Below, piece after piece: positions 11,601-26,600 of a stretch of 64,000 nucleotides of DNA. Position 1 is the first letter of the stretch. Each line of letters opens with the position of its first letter. The DNA comes from Stichopus chloronotus (Eukaryota; Echinodermata; Holothuroidea; Aspidochirotida; Stichopodidae). Location of the stretch: the NCBI GenBank assembly GCA_021234535.1, contig CM037838.1:29427969-29491968 (forward strand), in the 5' to 3' direction. A program made the translations under genes and the position numbers. The notes beneath the pieces are model-generated. The model saw only the letters and a program-made list of their open reading frames with translations, did no database searches and was not told the DNA's origin.

Positions 11601-14600
11601 TGTCAGTGAGTCTCTGTCATCGTTGACCAGTTTACTGCGGAATTAAAGTATTTTAAATGTTTACACAATTTTCCCTTTGTTTGCAAATTTTACCTTTACA
11701 CTGTGAAAATGATACACTGTCAATATCCCCCCCCCAAAAAAAAAAAATCTTTACCATATTTATGTCTTTTTGAAGTAATTACTGTACATGCAAATGACTT
11801 ATTTGAAGGGGTTTCTTCTATATCACTTTCCCAGCACAAATTTCTTTGCTGTTTGCCTTTCTTTATTCCCTGAATGCCTTGATATTGATTCAAACAAACA
11901 CTGTGCAGATTCTTTGGTCGTCAATCCCTTTTTAATGTAAAGAGAGCCATCACAACATTGAAATTGCAAAGCAATCACAATGCAATGCAATTTGCCTGTT
12001 TTGGCAAAAAATGCCACTGGTACTGTGTCTATTGTTTGAGCAATGTACAGTAGTTACATAGTAAGTACTGTTGAAATGGTCATGCTTACATTTATACAAA
12101 AGAAAAATCTGTGAGTATAAGCATTTCATAAATGTAAAAAAATGGTGGACAAGATGCTAAAGAACAAAGATTGTACATACAGAGAGCAGATCTGTCTGCA
12201 GTCAGTCAGATCACTCAGGATCACCAAAAGCTTTACACTACTGAAAGCAGAGGGTGTTATGATAAATGGAAACATTGTGTCTTAATTCACCAACATAACA
12301 TTCAAAGAAAGAAGCTTTTAACATTGTTAAACCATTCAGTCTCATGAATAAACATCAGCAATACTGCAGCTTCATCTGCTCAGAATAGTATGCATGAGAT
12401 GGGTTATGGAAGATACCATACATTGTTTTAATAATTGAAAGTTTTGGTGAACATGTTATGCTTGAGTAACAAACACTGTAACTGAAGATCATTTGAGAAA
12501 CCTATTTCTTGAACACCAGGTTCCTGCCTGGTTGTAAATAATCCATCAAATTTCTTTGTACAGTACATAAATATTGGTTTTAAAATTATGATTTTGTAAC
12601 AGTATCTCCCTTTGACACCACAAAATGTTCAAGGACACACAGTACTGATCTCACATATGGTACATTGACTGTTGCAATGAACAAGGCTTATCATGCAGTT
12701 TAGCACTGTACCTGGCCCTCAAGGTTGGAAAGTCAAACCCTTTGACTTAAATCAGTCTTTTTTCTCGAAGCAAGTAGCGTATACAGTACAGTACTCTACA
12801 GTACAGTCAGTGCAATAATATCGTACCTTTGTGTTCTTTCTGGAGTTACTGTGACTTTCTCACTGCATATGAACAACAATATTCAACATACATGTATTTC
12901 CCTTTGAGTAATTAATCAGGTAACCCCTTAATTAACATTAAACTACAGACATCCTGAATATTACAACCAATTGTTTAACGTAAAACATATTCATATTCCT
13001 GTACTGCAGTATGTACTGCAGCAAGGAATTTTGTTGTCTCATTGTAGTTTGTCTCTGCTTACTTGGTTGCCTCATTTGATTTTGTCTTGTTTTTGGTTTG
13101 TGTCATTCACTTTTGTCATCTTAGTTAGTTTTATCTCATTGCAGTTTGTCTCATTTACGTTTGCTTCATTTAAGTGTGGTCTCATTAAAGTGGCTCATAT
13201 TATATTGTCTTGTTTTAATTTGCTTACTGCTTTGTGGCGGTCAACTTTTTTCTTTTTTTTTTAATTGATTTTCTGTTGCAAAATATTTGCTTTATAAATT
13301 GAGTCTTCTGTGATGTAGTATTTGCATACATGTAGAGGACTATATGTACATTCAACTTAAAATTTTTGTCAAAAATGAAGTACAGTGTCACTTGTTTCAC
13401 CACCACTTGTGTACTGTACCTGAAATTTTGTGATGAAACGTTTTATAGTTGGCCTTGTCACTGCATAGTGTCAAATACTGGCTGTACAGTACATTGTACA
13501 CACATGCACAAAACCCTTAAAGAAAATCAAGGCAGGCAACCACAGTCCTTATTGCACCACAGACAGACAGACAGACAGACAGGTAGACGGACGATATCGC
13601 AGACAGTGTAATCAGGCAGGTACTGTACTGGACAGTGCTGGGACTGACATGCAGTATTCCCCTCATACAGTGTGGTGCATGAGTTCCGCAGATGTCTCTC
13701 AGCTTTTCAGATTTCTTTGTCCATGCTGTAACATTTTAGTCACTGCAGTAGAAGTTGATACAATAGCCCAGTCTCCCTGTAGAGATTGAATGTGCTGCTG
13801 GTGTACAGTACATTAGTAAGTAGTATTTTTAGCATATATGTTTGTTATATACAATAGTGTAACAACTACCATAACCAATAGTGATATGTCCAGAGTTTTT
13901 TAATTGCACAAGACAGAGGCTTAGTAAAGGAGGTGCTGGGGAAGGGGGAGTGGGTGACAGAAGACATTAGGGAGGTGGATGAAGGGAGGTAACAGGGACA
14001 GACCTTCTTTTTCACAAGCCCACTTCCTTGTAATCTTGTAGTCAGTTTAATGCATCATAGAGCATCTTCTAGCTCACTGACTGCTAATAAAGATTGGAAA
14101 GGATAAGAGAGGGGAAATGAAGGAATCATTAAGTTAATATACAGTAAGATTTTTTTCCGGTCCAGTTTTTGTACTGTACATTATGATGCATGGCACACTG
14201 GACAATAGAAAGTCTTTCCCATTGTAAGCTTTGTCTCGCTAATGAATTCTTCAGCTCTAGTCATTCCTCTTCTTTTTTTTCTTGCCCCTTGTTTTGCCTG
14301 CAGTACACAGAAGAAAAGATTGGAAATGCTGAGAAAACAGAGCTAGATGCTCACTTTGAAAATCTTGTTCAAAGAGCAGAGAGAACCAGAGTATGGACCG
14401 ACAGAATCGTCTCAAGGATAGAAGCTATCCTTCAGCCAAATCCAAGTATGTGGAAACTGTCTTTATATCATCAGCATATTAGTCTAAATCAATTTTAGCT
14501 TATTGTTGGGACACCAACTGAATGTTCAATGTCCAAAAATGGATACTTTGCGCTAACTAAATTCATGATTGATCAATAAATTTTTTCAATTTTATGCCAG

Positions 14601-17600
14601 CTTTATTCCATTTTTGTTGCAACAAAAAAGAGAATGGAATTTCGTTACCAGACATTTTGTGGCCAGTTTTATTATGATTATTACAGAAAGGTGACTCAAA
14701 ATTACTTTTTGGTTTATTCCCTAAATGGTCTGATGTTTCTGAAGGGCAACCAGCAAAAAAGAACCTGGTTGCCTGTGTGCAGTGCATGGTACTTGAGACA
14801 ACCACCAGTGTAGGTCCTTTAAAGTGCACAACATGTTAAAATGAATGACAGTGTGTGGGTGTGTGTGTGTCTATGCACTGCAGTACAGTAATATGCCTTT
14901 GGCTGTTCTGTTCCATTGAAGCTTACAGCAAGTAGGCATTCAAATGGCATATTGAGTTGGTTTGAAAAATTCATGAGATGTTGTCACAGCTGTTGAGTAC
15001 AGTATACTGTACTGTATGTGTTGATGGTAGGGTAGAATGGTCAAACTACAGTAAGAGATTCTGAAGATCTGACACACAATTGTGGTGACAATGATAGGGA
15101 AATTGATGATCAAAATCAACTTATTTGCAAATCTGTGACCAATCAATTTTTACCCACAGTCAACTCTGCTCGTAAAACACTGTTGACCATTTACTCACAT
15201 TTTCAGTGAACTGTAGAAAGAGATGTACAGTACAGTACATGACTGATGCAGCTGATTAGAAGCATCTGTACAGTGGCAATACATTCCCTCTAGCTTACAG
15301 CAAAAATAAATGAAATGAACTCAATGAGCCCCTTTCATTTTAGAAGCTAAAGTGTGAAGTACTGTATGTTCCTCAATTACTGTAGCCTTCAATTGATTTG
15401 TGTGCTGTATTGTAATTTGTAAGGGATGTACTGTATAGTATAACATTGGGAGGTTTGGTTTAACTGAACAGTTTTTCTTTCTTTTTGATGTCAGAGGTAA
15501 ATGTGACTGTATATATCAGTAGTTCTAGTACATGTAGAAGGAAAATCAACTTATAGTGTGAGAAGCAGTTGCAACAAGGAAGTCTTGTAGCCTAGGAGTA
15601 TTTACTGTAGAACTGTTTTGAATGCGTTTCATGTTTCACAAAAAGAAACAAACAGAAAACCTTGATCGGCAACAGTTGCATAGAAATTGGTTTTCTTTTA
15701 AGGAAAAGAGTTTCCCTTGAGGACAGTTCATAGAAGAATTTATTGCAACATTGTTGCTTTTTATTGATTGTTTTTTTCTTCAAAGCTTCAATTTCAGTTT
15801 GTTGGACTGCTTTTAGGTCTGTCCTTCATGATATTCACAACAAAACCTGCATCAATGATAACAATGCCGCCAAACATATTCCCCAGTTTGAAGATGAACA
15901 TAAGCATACAGTAACTTCTTCACTGTGTTGTTGTGTTTCAGTGTGCATTATAAAGCAACGTTCTTGTCATCTAGCCAGCTTGATGCATGGACTCAGTAGT
16001 GCATTACTGTAAATGTGTAGCTCTTGCCAATTAATTATCCACAGTCAAGTTTAGTAATAACCTCCTGTGGAACTGATTTTTCAGACATTCGTTTGGAAGA
16101 TTACGTGAATGTCAAATTGGACAGGTTACCGAGGGATCGTGAAAATAATCTGGAAGGATTGGCCCAGGCACTCCTCAGCGGTGGAAATGAACTTGGGCCT
16201 GGTACACAATATGGTAAGAACTAAGAAAACCTTTTTCACATTTTTTTGGTTAAATCCTCCTCAAGGCACTAACATTTCCTAGGCATCTCAGAAAGTCATC
16301 ATTGATGTTCCTGTTGGTGTTTGTCAAATTTATTCCCGCAGTTGTATAGTGATATTCAGCAAGTTGTTATGGTGGTTATGACTCATGCAAAGCAAGTTCA
16401 GGCTATGACACAGTTGCTCACCACTGAGTCATGAACAGAATGAAAAGAGAAGTTCCATAGTTAATGAAAAGAATTTAATTTTAAACACAACCTACACTAC
16501 AGTTCTTTGGCCATTAGACAGGGTAACAAGATTCCCTACCTTAGAATTACAGTATGTACGATTGTAGTTGTTGGAACAAAGTTACACAGCTAATGTTCTG
16601 TAGTGTTGATGATACAGTATGTGGCATTGTATAGAGTGTGTACAGAGTGCTGCTGTATTTAATTTATAAGATTATGTTCTTAGGCAATGGCCAGATTGTA
16701 AATTGCTTTTGTAATATTGCCCAAAAAAAAAAAGATCTGGAACATAAAAAGGTATGGGACATATTTTGCAGTACTTAATGAATGCAATCAGCACTTGAGT
16801 TGTGTTAACTCTACTGTATGTTCCTGCTATTCTTGAGTTTATGTACATTTGGCCCTTAAAATTCAGTTAATAACCAAAACAGTAAATGTAATAGGCTTTT
16901 GGACACTACTATACCTCATCAGACCTCAAGCAGTATTTTTTGTTCAATTTCACCAAATTGTTGTAGCATGTTGGGAAGTGCCATCATTGTTGACAGAATT
17001 TCTGACTACTGTAAACATCATAATTATGGGGTCTCTCCCATTTTCTGTTGTGTTTCATTTATTTATGTATACATGTTACAGTCTACAGTTAATGTGGGTG
17101 TCAACCAGTGTTTCTGCTATTAGCCACTGTCACATAATTTTGATGCAGCACTTATACAGTAGGTTGCTACCAATTTGACTCTCTAGTAGTTCAGAGTCTT
17201 CAGAGAAAAAGTTAACTAATAAGGGAGGGGCTGAGGGGAGGGTTGTCGGTTGTGTCGTTGCTATAACTAGTAATAACCTAACATCATATCTAGGCTAGTA
17301 TCTACCTTAATGTAAAACCAGAGAAGGAGAAAATCATTTAATGTTGTAAGTTGCAATAATCATTGCTCCTATGTCACAAGGATACAAAGTCTCTCAAGGC
17401 AGACATTGCTACTTCCTTCACAGCAGATCATGTGCACCTCACCTGTCAAGTTTAGATGATTTCACAGGTGAATCTGGTCTGACAGTTGTACACATTCTTG
17501 GGATGATATATTTTGTCTTACAAATCCAACTGCAAAGGGACTTGTCATGCAGCAATGGAAATGAATAAGTCTGAGAAACTAGAACTTTGGGGCATACTAA

Positions 17601-20600
17601 AACTAGATCGTGGCATACCATTGGCTTGGTTGATTTAGAGTAATCATAATTGACAGCCACAAAATTAGCCTGTTATACCATAAAACATCTTTTACAGAGA
17701 AATAAGACAGTGATGTTCAGTCATAGTACTTGTATAATTACCAAAGAGTCTGTAGAACAGACACATCCTTAATTAGCTTATGTCATATGACGTAGCAGAG
17801 TTGCCAATGTATTTGCCTGCTTTTGTGACTAGGAACATGCTGTACTGCTTCTGCATATATGTTACAGAACAGCTGAAATTTAAGTCTAGAGATTATTTTC
17901 CGCATACTCATGGGTGATCGTGTTGTTTTCTAAAACCTGATGACCTCATAAATCTTCGCTGCAATTATGATTCTACTTTCCAGGAGCTGCCCTGGTCCAG
18001 TGCGGACAGACTCAGAAGAAAATGGGGCAGTTCGAGCATGAATTTGTTCAGACCAGCTACAACAACATTGTGGTTCCATTGAGGAAGTTTTTGGATGAAG
18101 ATATGAAAACCATTCAGGTGAACCTTCAGAAAAATAAAGTTATAAGTTATAATTAGTTATTATAAGTTTATATTAGTTATAAAGTTAAATAAGTTGAAAG
18201 TTTCACAGTTTTTGTTTAAATGATAGCAGGCTAGCATTAAGCTTTATGAGTCTGATCAAAAGACGTTGGGGATGGCGTAATTTGTACAATAAATGTTACA
18301 GTATTTACTGTGGAGTAAAATATTCAGTACATGTATGCACAAGACTTTTCAGTCCAGATTCTTGAAAATTTTAGGAATTCCTTAAATTTGGTGATCTATT
18401 GCACAATTGCATGTCACTTGCGTTCAAATAGGGACATTTAAAATTCTTCTGAAGTGCATAGCAGAGGTCCCATCTTTACCTTCAACGAACCCCTCTTCCA
18501 TCTCATTCGAGGCCCCATCTGCACTGCTCTTCCATCTTACCAGGGGGACAACAAAAAAGGTACAATGAAGTAGCAATTTCAGGGTTCATTGTTTTTCTAC
18601 ATATACTTCAATAACAACTGTTCTCTACCCTGCCACCATAGATAGGTTATACACTAGTACAGTAAGAATCAGAATAACAGAGTGTACAGAAAGTACTGTT
18701 AGGTAATCCTTTCAATCACACAACATTGAGGCATAGGTTTAATGGCAGATCATGATGATCACTCAACCAGGTTTCATTCCACTCGAAACATTCACTATGT
18801 CAGTAAACATTTCAGCAACCCTGTATAGCCGGTGATAGCCGTTTTGTAACCGCAGGGATACTGTACACTGTAACATTTGTTTGTGGGTGGGATACTGCAA
18901 TTCTTGATTGCTGGTGTGTGCGTCACATGGATATTAAATTCTGGAAAGTGAAATACATCAGTAGTCAAAACAGAAAGGTGAACCTTTCAACACATTCTGC
19001 TTTACTTGAATTTCCAGTTTGTTTAGGGAGTGAAGGTGTATTCTATAGTATTGACTATTGAAGTGTGGGTGACATATGGGAAAAGTTACAATTTTTTGTC
19101 CTTTTTCAGGATGTGAATTGACAATAGTCCTACAGAAAATAATGTTGCCATTTTTTACTCTTTTCAGGATATTTGCATCAGCAAAGTAACCTATGTAGTC
19201 AGGATGGCATGTGTGTGTGTATGTGTGTGTGTCTGTGACACTTGTTTGGTACGCTCTAACTCAATTTGGGAAAGTCAGATGAAATTCAAACCTGGTATGT
19301 ATGTTTGTCATATTGAGAAGGCGTGCCCTATTGTTTTTGTTGAAGTTCCAAGGTCGTCTGGGGACACTGGTTGCAGAACTCTGTGTTTCTATGACACTTG
19401 CTTTCATGCACTCTAACTCAACAGGAAAATGTTGCATGAAAGTGAAATTTGGTATGTACTTTTCCCATATTGAGAGGGTGTGATCTTTTGTTTTTGGGGG
19501 AGTTTATAGTCATCTGGGGGAACTGGGGGCAAATCTCTGAAAAACTTTTCAACAAGATATCTCAAATTGCAAATCTTAGATGAAGTTTATACTCGGTATA
19601 TGGATACATTATGGTAGTGTTTCCTTTGGGGTGTTAAAGTTTTTGAGGTCCAAGGTCCAGGTGGCCCACATGGACCATTTTATGAAATCATGCTTTACTG
19701 CATATTTTGCTTGACAACATGAAATTTTTGTCAAATTAGCATTGTGGTTGTGGAACCCAAGGTGTTTCAGACTGTTGGGTGTAAGGGTATTGTTTATATT
19801 ACAATAAGCAAGCCACCTGTGCTGTATCAATCACTTTCCACCTCTGGGGTCAGTCAGGTCAGAGAGGCAGCTTGCTATTTAGACAACTCCCTGCTTGAAA
19901 ATATAGGTCAACAGAGGGGAAGACAGGTTCTAATTGATGGCCATTAACCTAACTCCTTGATTGCTGTAGCCAGCATTCTGTTTTCAGCAGTTTGATAAAG
20001 GACATTGCAGGCTGCCTTCTCGTTTTAGATAAGTACTATGGTAGTGGAGTATATTTGGCTGATCAGCATTCTTAAGGACAAAATGGTGTCCAAACTTTTT
20101 TGGGATCTGATAGATTGCGGATTTTCCATGGTTAAGACTAAAGACTACTGTTAAAATACTCTCCATGCAATGAATCACAGAGCCCATCAGGGTCTTGTTC
20201 AATTATTTTTTTGGCAATGATTCTCAACAATCCACAGAAAGAACGAAAGACCCTTGAAGTAAAACGTCTCGACCTGGATGCCTGCAAGGGAAAGCTTAGA
20301 CGAGCCAAAGGGATGGAAGCCCAGAGAAACGTGAGTACTTTGACAACAGTAATCACTTTTGAAATTTTTGCTATGTGTGGAATCCCTACCAAAGTGAAAG
20401 TGGAAAGTACTGTTTAGTTGAGTCCCTACAACATGCTTGTTTGGTGCTGTGACATTCATTGAACAAACTTTCAGTTCTGAAGTTCCTCTTTTTGAAGATG
20501 ATAAGGAGAAATGGAGGCGGGAGGATTGGAGATGAGGATTGCAAAAGCTGCCTGTCTTCATAAGGTGTACATCTGTCAATACAATGTAGCCTATGAACTC

Positions 20601-23600
20601 TGTCAGTGACCCACAGGCTTTAGCATGTTTGAGTTAGTGGTGCATGGTTTTGCTTGATAGCACTGACTCAGTTGTACTAGGCAACTACTAGATAGTTTTA
20701 ATTTCATTCATCAAGTGTTTGAACTTGGTTTGCTATGATAAGAAACTATTCATCCATGAGTGTGTATTAATAGCCCACCATTAAAAGTAAAACACCCATC
20801 TTGCATCTTGTAGATTCATCTTATTGCGTGTATTGTCATGGCTATACTGTGTTTCCTTTTCCCATCTCTGCTTAAACAACAACAAAAAAAAAAGACATGC
20901 AGCAAATAACAAGAAACAAAGAAAACAAACAAATGCATGAAAAGCATCTTTGAAATATTTGCTTTATTTTTGTGTGTATTGTGCTGTGAAAGATTGGTAA
21001 AAATTGCCAGACTGGCTAAGACTGGCATTGTTTAATTTTACACTGACTGTATGATATGTTCCTTTGCTTTCAAAGTTACAGTATGAAAGTATAAAACATT
21101 CAGTTAAACACCAGTAGTGAAGTCTCAAATTATCCAAAAACTGTACTCTATTTTCCAACTGCTTATGACTCTCCCTACTGTAGATATACTCCTCCCCCCC
21201 CCCTCCGTTCTTCCAACCTCCTCTCAGGCATCTTGTTTGTTGGACAGACTGGGGAATTACAGTAGTGCTGACAAAATAATCTGAATGTACTTTCCACATA
21301 CCAGTGAAATCACAGAATGTAGAATTATAGTTGTGCATGAATGTTGTTATGAATTTGCTCTTTAGATGCAGTTTTTATTTTTTTCGTCTAACTGCACCTC
21401 ATTCTATTCTTCTTTAATAATTTGCTTTTCTTTGGACACTAATCATCCCACACCAAGGTGAACATTGAGGAAGTTATCAGAAGTGTAAGTTTCTGGCAGA
21501 TTTGAAGGCTGTTTCTCTCTTTCTTCAGTAGATTTTAGTGGCTTTCCTGTCATTGTGTTCCCCACTTATGATCCTTTTCGTCATATCACCATGACAACCA
21601 ATGCACGATTTGGTCGTCTCACCCCGAATTTGCACCTGAAGGCGTTGTGAAGCCTGAAGTGGTGCAACTCTGTTTTTGTGTTTCTTTGTTCTCTGTTTTT
21701 TTACATTATTTTTGTACATTTATTCCTCCCACAGATGTGTGCAAAACATGTTGCACATTGGTGAGCAGAGCTTTATTGACTTTAGCTGACCATTGTCAAG
21801 TTTGTTCAAATTTTTGATCAAATTACAGAGTATCCAACCAAATATATAAATAAAACTGACAATCTGTTGGCCTGAAATGTAAAGATAATTTAAGTGAACC
21901 ATAGAACAATAACACATAATGCGAACTGTGTTGATGTTCCGCCTGACATAAAAGGGAATTTATTTTTTATGTAAGAAGCAGGATGCATACTTGCCCTGTT
22001 GTTTGCATACAAGACTCAAAATACTGCCGTCGTTTTGACTGTTTCTATTCCCATCAGTCATTGTGACATTTCTTGGTTTTGCAGAACTCGGCAATTTACA
22101 TTCGCTTTAGAATTCCACACTTATTGGTGCAAAATAGGACCATGGATTGTCTATTGTTGTTCATAAGAAAACAGAATTTATAGTGTAATGTATGGTAATG
22201 CTTTAACAAAAGCATTGCCACAATCAACAAAATGGAAAGTCTCAGAAGTTTGCCAATGAATGTGACAAAAGTTTTCCAAAAATAGCATTTTTGAGAAGAG
22301 AATTTGTAGTACTGTGTATGTGAAGCAGACTTTCAGGGCCCATACTCGGCTTAGTGGACCCTTTTACCAGATTGACAAAGCCTATCCAGCTCAAGTGTCG
22401 TAGAAAATGATATTACAAGCTGTTATAGTGTTCCTATTAATCGCTTGACGCTCTTAAGAGAAAGCCTTCCATTTGGAATAGTCCAGACAATATTCAAAAC
22501 ATTTTCATAGAATCCATAATAATATGAAACAATGTACCATCAACTTTCAATCCGCTCTCAGTGTTCTTGTATCGAAATGGATCAAAACTCCCAAAATTTT
22601 TGAATAGGACCAACCAAACCTGTGATGTAAAAGTCACACAGGAATAACAGACAAGAGCAAAAAAAAAACAAAACAAAACAAAAAAACAAACAGAAAGCCA
22701 CTGTGGAACTGTGACATAATCATGCAGTGATGATGAAATTATCATGTGTTTGCCTTGAGAGACTTATCTATTGTAAAATGTGTTGCAAGTAATATTTGTG
22801 TGATCCAATCCAAGTGGGTGTTCCTTTTACTGAATATGCCTTGAGTTGCATAATTGTCATTGAATTTTCTCCATTTGGACTATTTTTTAAGTGATTTTTG
22901 TTCCTAGGATGAACTGATCCTTGCATTCCAGTGAAAGTTTCTATTCATAGCAAAGTGAAATATGCTGAAAAAATTTGCAATAAGTGTTTGAAGTGCCATT
23001 TTTGCTTGAAGTGTTCTGTTGATATGTGTGTCATTCGTAATACCCTGTCATTTGGTTTTAAATTATTTTAATATTTCCAGGTGCCAGTATTTTCCACAAG
23101 CTCCTAGTCCAACCCTGGAACTCCCTCTGACCTGTAAAACCATTGGTCTAGAAAATTGATCCTGGCCCTTTTAAATGCTATTTGTAACCACTGTTCTATT
23201 CATAACTGAGCTATTTTAATCTCAGCAGAGAGGTAAATCTATTTCATGGATACAAGTTTCCAATTGATCAAGCAAGATTCGAAAGTGCTAGGGGCATCAA
23301 TAGATTTATGAAAATGTGTATGAAGAGAGCTCTGCGCCAACGAGAATTGACCCTGATTCAGCATAAATTGAAAGCTGTTTATATCATAATGAGAATTGGA
23401 TCCAAATCATTTGATGACTTCAAAAGAAATTCACATGGAACTCACATAAAAGTCTTAAAAATGAAACATTCTTGTGAGAGACTGCAATATTTATGGACAT
23501 TTATAAAGCATGAACTACAGTTCTTTGAATCATCAGTTTAAAAAATATTTTTGAAAATTGAACTTAAAATATTTTATTGCTTTCAAAGTACAGTATTGGG

Positions 23601-26600
23601 ATTAAACATGCACTTCCCTGCCATTGTTTGAGTTCTGTGTGCTGTGTAAACTGCACGTTAGTCATGTACAATTTGATATCAGCCGCTTGCATTCAATAAA
23701 GTGATGAACTGCTTGACCCTCTAGGGCAGCATTCTGCATACTTTTTAGCCAGTGTACCGTAAAGATTGTTGTAATGGTCTGAGTTGTGGTGGCTATTTTA
23801 CTGTTGAAAACTCAGATGTCTCACCTGATTTTTGAAACTGTTCTACTTTTTTGGGGACATGTCCTAAAGTTTGCAAATTGTCCCCCTAGATTGTAATGCA
23901 GTGGATCAAGCTTACAGTACAGCAAAGTTTAGTGTGTTGGTTGTACAGGTAATACACAAACCAGCAGCCCACTGCATGTTCAGTTGTTCACTTGACTTTC
24001 ATGAAAGACTCTTTAAAGGTCATTCCCTGTTAAAGATACTGAGTTAAGTTTGCAGACCAGATCCTCCATTCTTTGTACATGTTTGTCAGTATCGAGTTTG
24101 CAAGACACAATTTCTCTTCGGAAGTAACATGTGATATAGATCAACGATGGATAACTGCCTTCATTTTTCTTGACTCTGTTCAGACCTGGTCTGTGTAATG
24201 TTAAGAATTGTTAGATGCCTTGTACTGTACACCAAGATATTCTCAAGGTACCTTGCCATCTTTATTCTCTATACTGTATGCTGCAGTGTGTGTGTGTGTC
24301 AAATAAATTTTAAGATACACTTAAAATTTGCCGGTAGGCTGAAGTATTGTTTTGGTGTAACTGATGACAGCATGCATATATACGCAAAACGGTTTGTGGC
24401 ATGAAATTTATACCATAGTCAAACATATAGTGACTGTGACCAGATGGAGGCCAAGTTTATTAATTCTTCCTTTTGCAGTAACCTATGAGTCAGGCTTCTC
24501 GCATTTCATGCCAGAAGAATTAATCAAGGTGCACTGCTGTATAGCATCTCACTTAAAATTCTCCATGTTTTGATCAAACAAATAGTACAAAGTAAAACAG
24601 TGGACCGGTATGACCGATGTTTATAGTTTTGTGAAAGCTGTTACTGTTTAATGAAACCTTATTTGTATTTCATTCTCCAACTTGAGCTATCCTCATGAGC
24701 CCACCTCTGCTTTAACAGCATTTTGCACTTTAATACACAATAGTCTAACACTTCTAGTTGGTTCTGTTCATGTACTGTACTTCAAGGATGATTAGAACAT
24801 AGTGTTGTATGCTTGTTACTACTGTAGGCTAGACAGGCAGTTTACACCAGGTCTAGTTTCGTTGACTTTGCTTGTATTCAACAGTTGACACTTCACACAA
24901 ACATACTGTAACATCATACTGTGCTGCTTCGATTTCGTCTTATATTGTGCGGCCCCCAAAAACTCACATATTTGAACATGGCTTCATTTGTCTGATCGAT
25001 TTACGGAGAAAGGGTGAGGGGCTGGTATCTAGAGAAAAGAAAATTGCATAATACTTTCATCTTTCCTGAAATTTGAACAGCTGCTGTCAATACAGTTATA
25101 TGTCTATTATTTTAGTCATACAGTTCTTCACAATTTTTGTTTAGTCAAGACTCAGTGACCTAGAATATTCAGCAACTGTTAATAATTAGTGGTATTGAAG
25201 AGTAAGGTGTGGCTTATAGAACAGTAGTTTGATGTAATGGAATTGTCAATGTGTTCTGTACCTGCAAGTGCAGACTTGAGGATGACAATGGAGAAATGGT
25301 CAGGTATAGAGATGTGGTGTAAGAGTAAGACAGAATGGATGGGGTTTAAATACAAACTCCATATTAGGAAAAGCATCAAGTATTTCTTTGTGGGCTCGTC
25401 TGGGGAGTGGACCATTGAAGAGGCTGATGTATCTATTTGAAATTCTTGGCTTACAGTAATTCTTTTGTCCTTTTGTTGGTAATTATGTTCAGAGATTTGT
25501 AGTGCAGACCTCTGTTCCTATTTCTGTGTGCATTGATACAGTGCATTACCCTAACCAGAAAAATTCACAAAATTGTTTCCTTTTAAAGAGAACTGAAGCA
25601 GGATACTGTATGTGTCTTACCAGTGACCAATAAGACATATTCAATGTTTTCCTTTTTGATCCTGCATAATCATGCAGTGCAGCATAGTACATTACGTTAC
25701 TGTAAGTGCAGCACAGCGTATAGTGCAACGACACATGAAGTGCTGTTCACCCGCAGGAATCGAACGGTGATTAGTTTCAAAGGAACTGAGATCTCTTAAA
25801 GTTGATAACATGAATGCCATGCAATGTAGAAAAAAAAAATCTCATTCAGTGATTTGAATCTAGAACCCATTAGAACGCTCATTGTGTGTACGTTCAGATT
25901 CGATTGGTTGAGTTCTGCAGAAACATTCACAACTGTATGCCTTGCTTTTATCTAACATTCTTGAGATATTATCTGTTTCACTTCCACTTTGAAATGCAAA
26001 CAGTGGTATCTCTTTCTTTCATTCAGTGAGCGTACAAAATATTCTTTCACCCTATTGTGCCAACCCAGTTTGCTTTACAGTAATGTGCATAAATAGCTGT
26101 ATGGTACCATACACCAGCACAGTAGTTACTCTGCAGCCATGCAGCGTACTGCAGGAGGTACAGTAGTGTTTGTTTGGTGATTAAAGGTCAGCACTGATTC
26201 ACAGTGGAAAAGCCTTCTTTTTGCCGCCTTAGGAAATATCATTTGCATTGGCCCTCAAATTATAGGTTATAAAGTTATAGATTATGCTTTAATCTGCTAG
26301 TAAAGCATTGAAAAGATTATATTTACCTATGGTTCATACCATCCAAACTCCTCGCCCCCCCTTCCCCCAGATATCGGTTAAGACAATATCGACAATGAAG
26401 TGGCCCAGAAAGTAAAAATGTTATCGTGTCATTGTCAGGAAAGTAAGTGTGGAGGTCTGACAGATGTTGAATATTGTGGGATTTTTAGACTACATTCAGA
26501 CACTGCAGACAGTCTTTAAATTGGTTGGTATAAGTGGGTGGAATAAGCAAACATACTGTATGTATTCGTTGTCATAAATTTGTTGCGTAGAGCACGTTAC

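Larger units (their letters stand above)
8664..14303 (+). other. Endophilin-B intron 1
   Basis: Besides the inverted repeat at 8771 and the SINE-like unit at 9115, it holds a CAGA/GACA microsatellite (13560-13582), A-rich runs near 10493-10520 and many TACAGTAC words (for example 12783-12808). No further exon was recognised. Confidence 0.6.
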
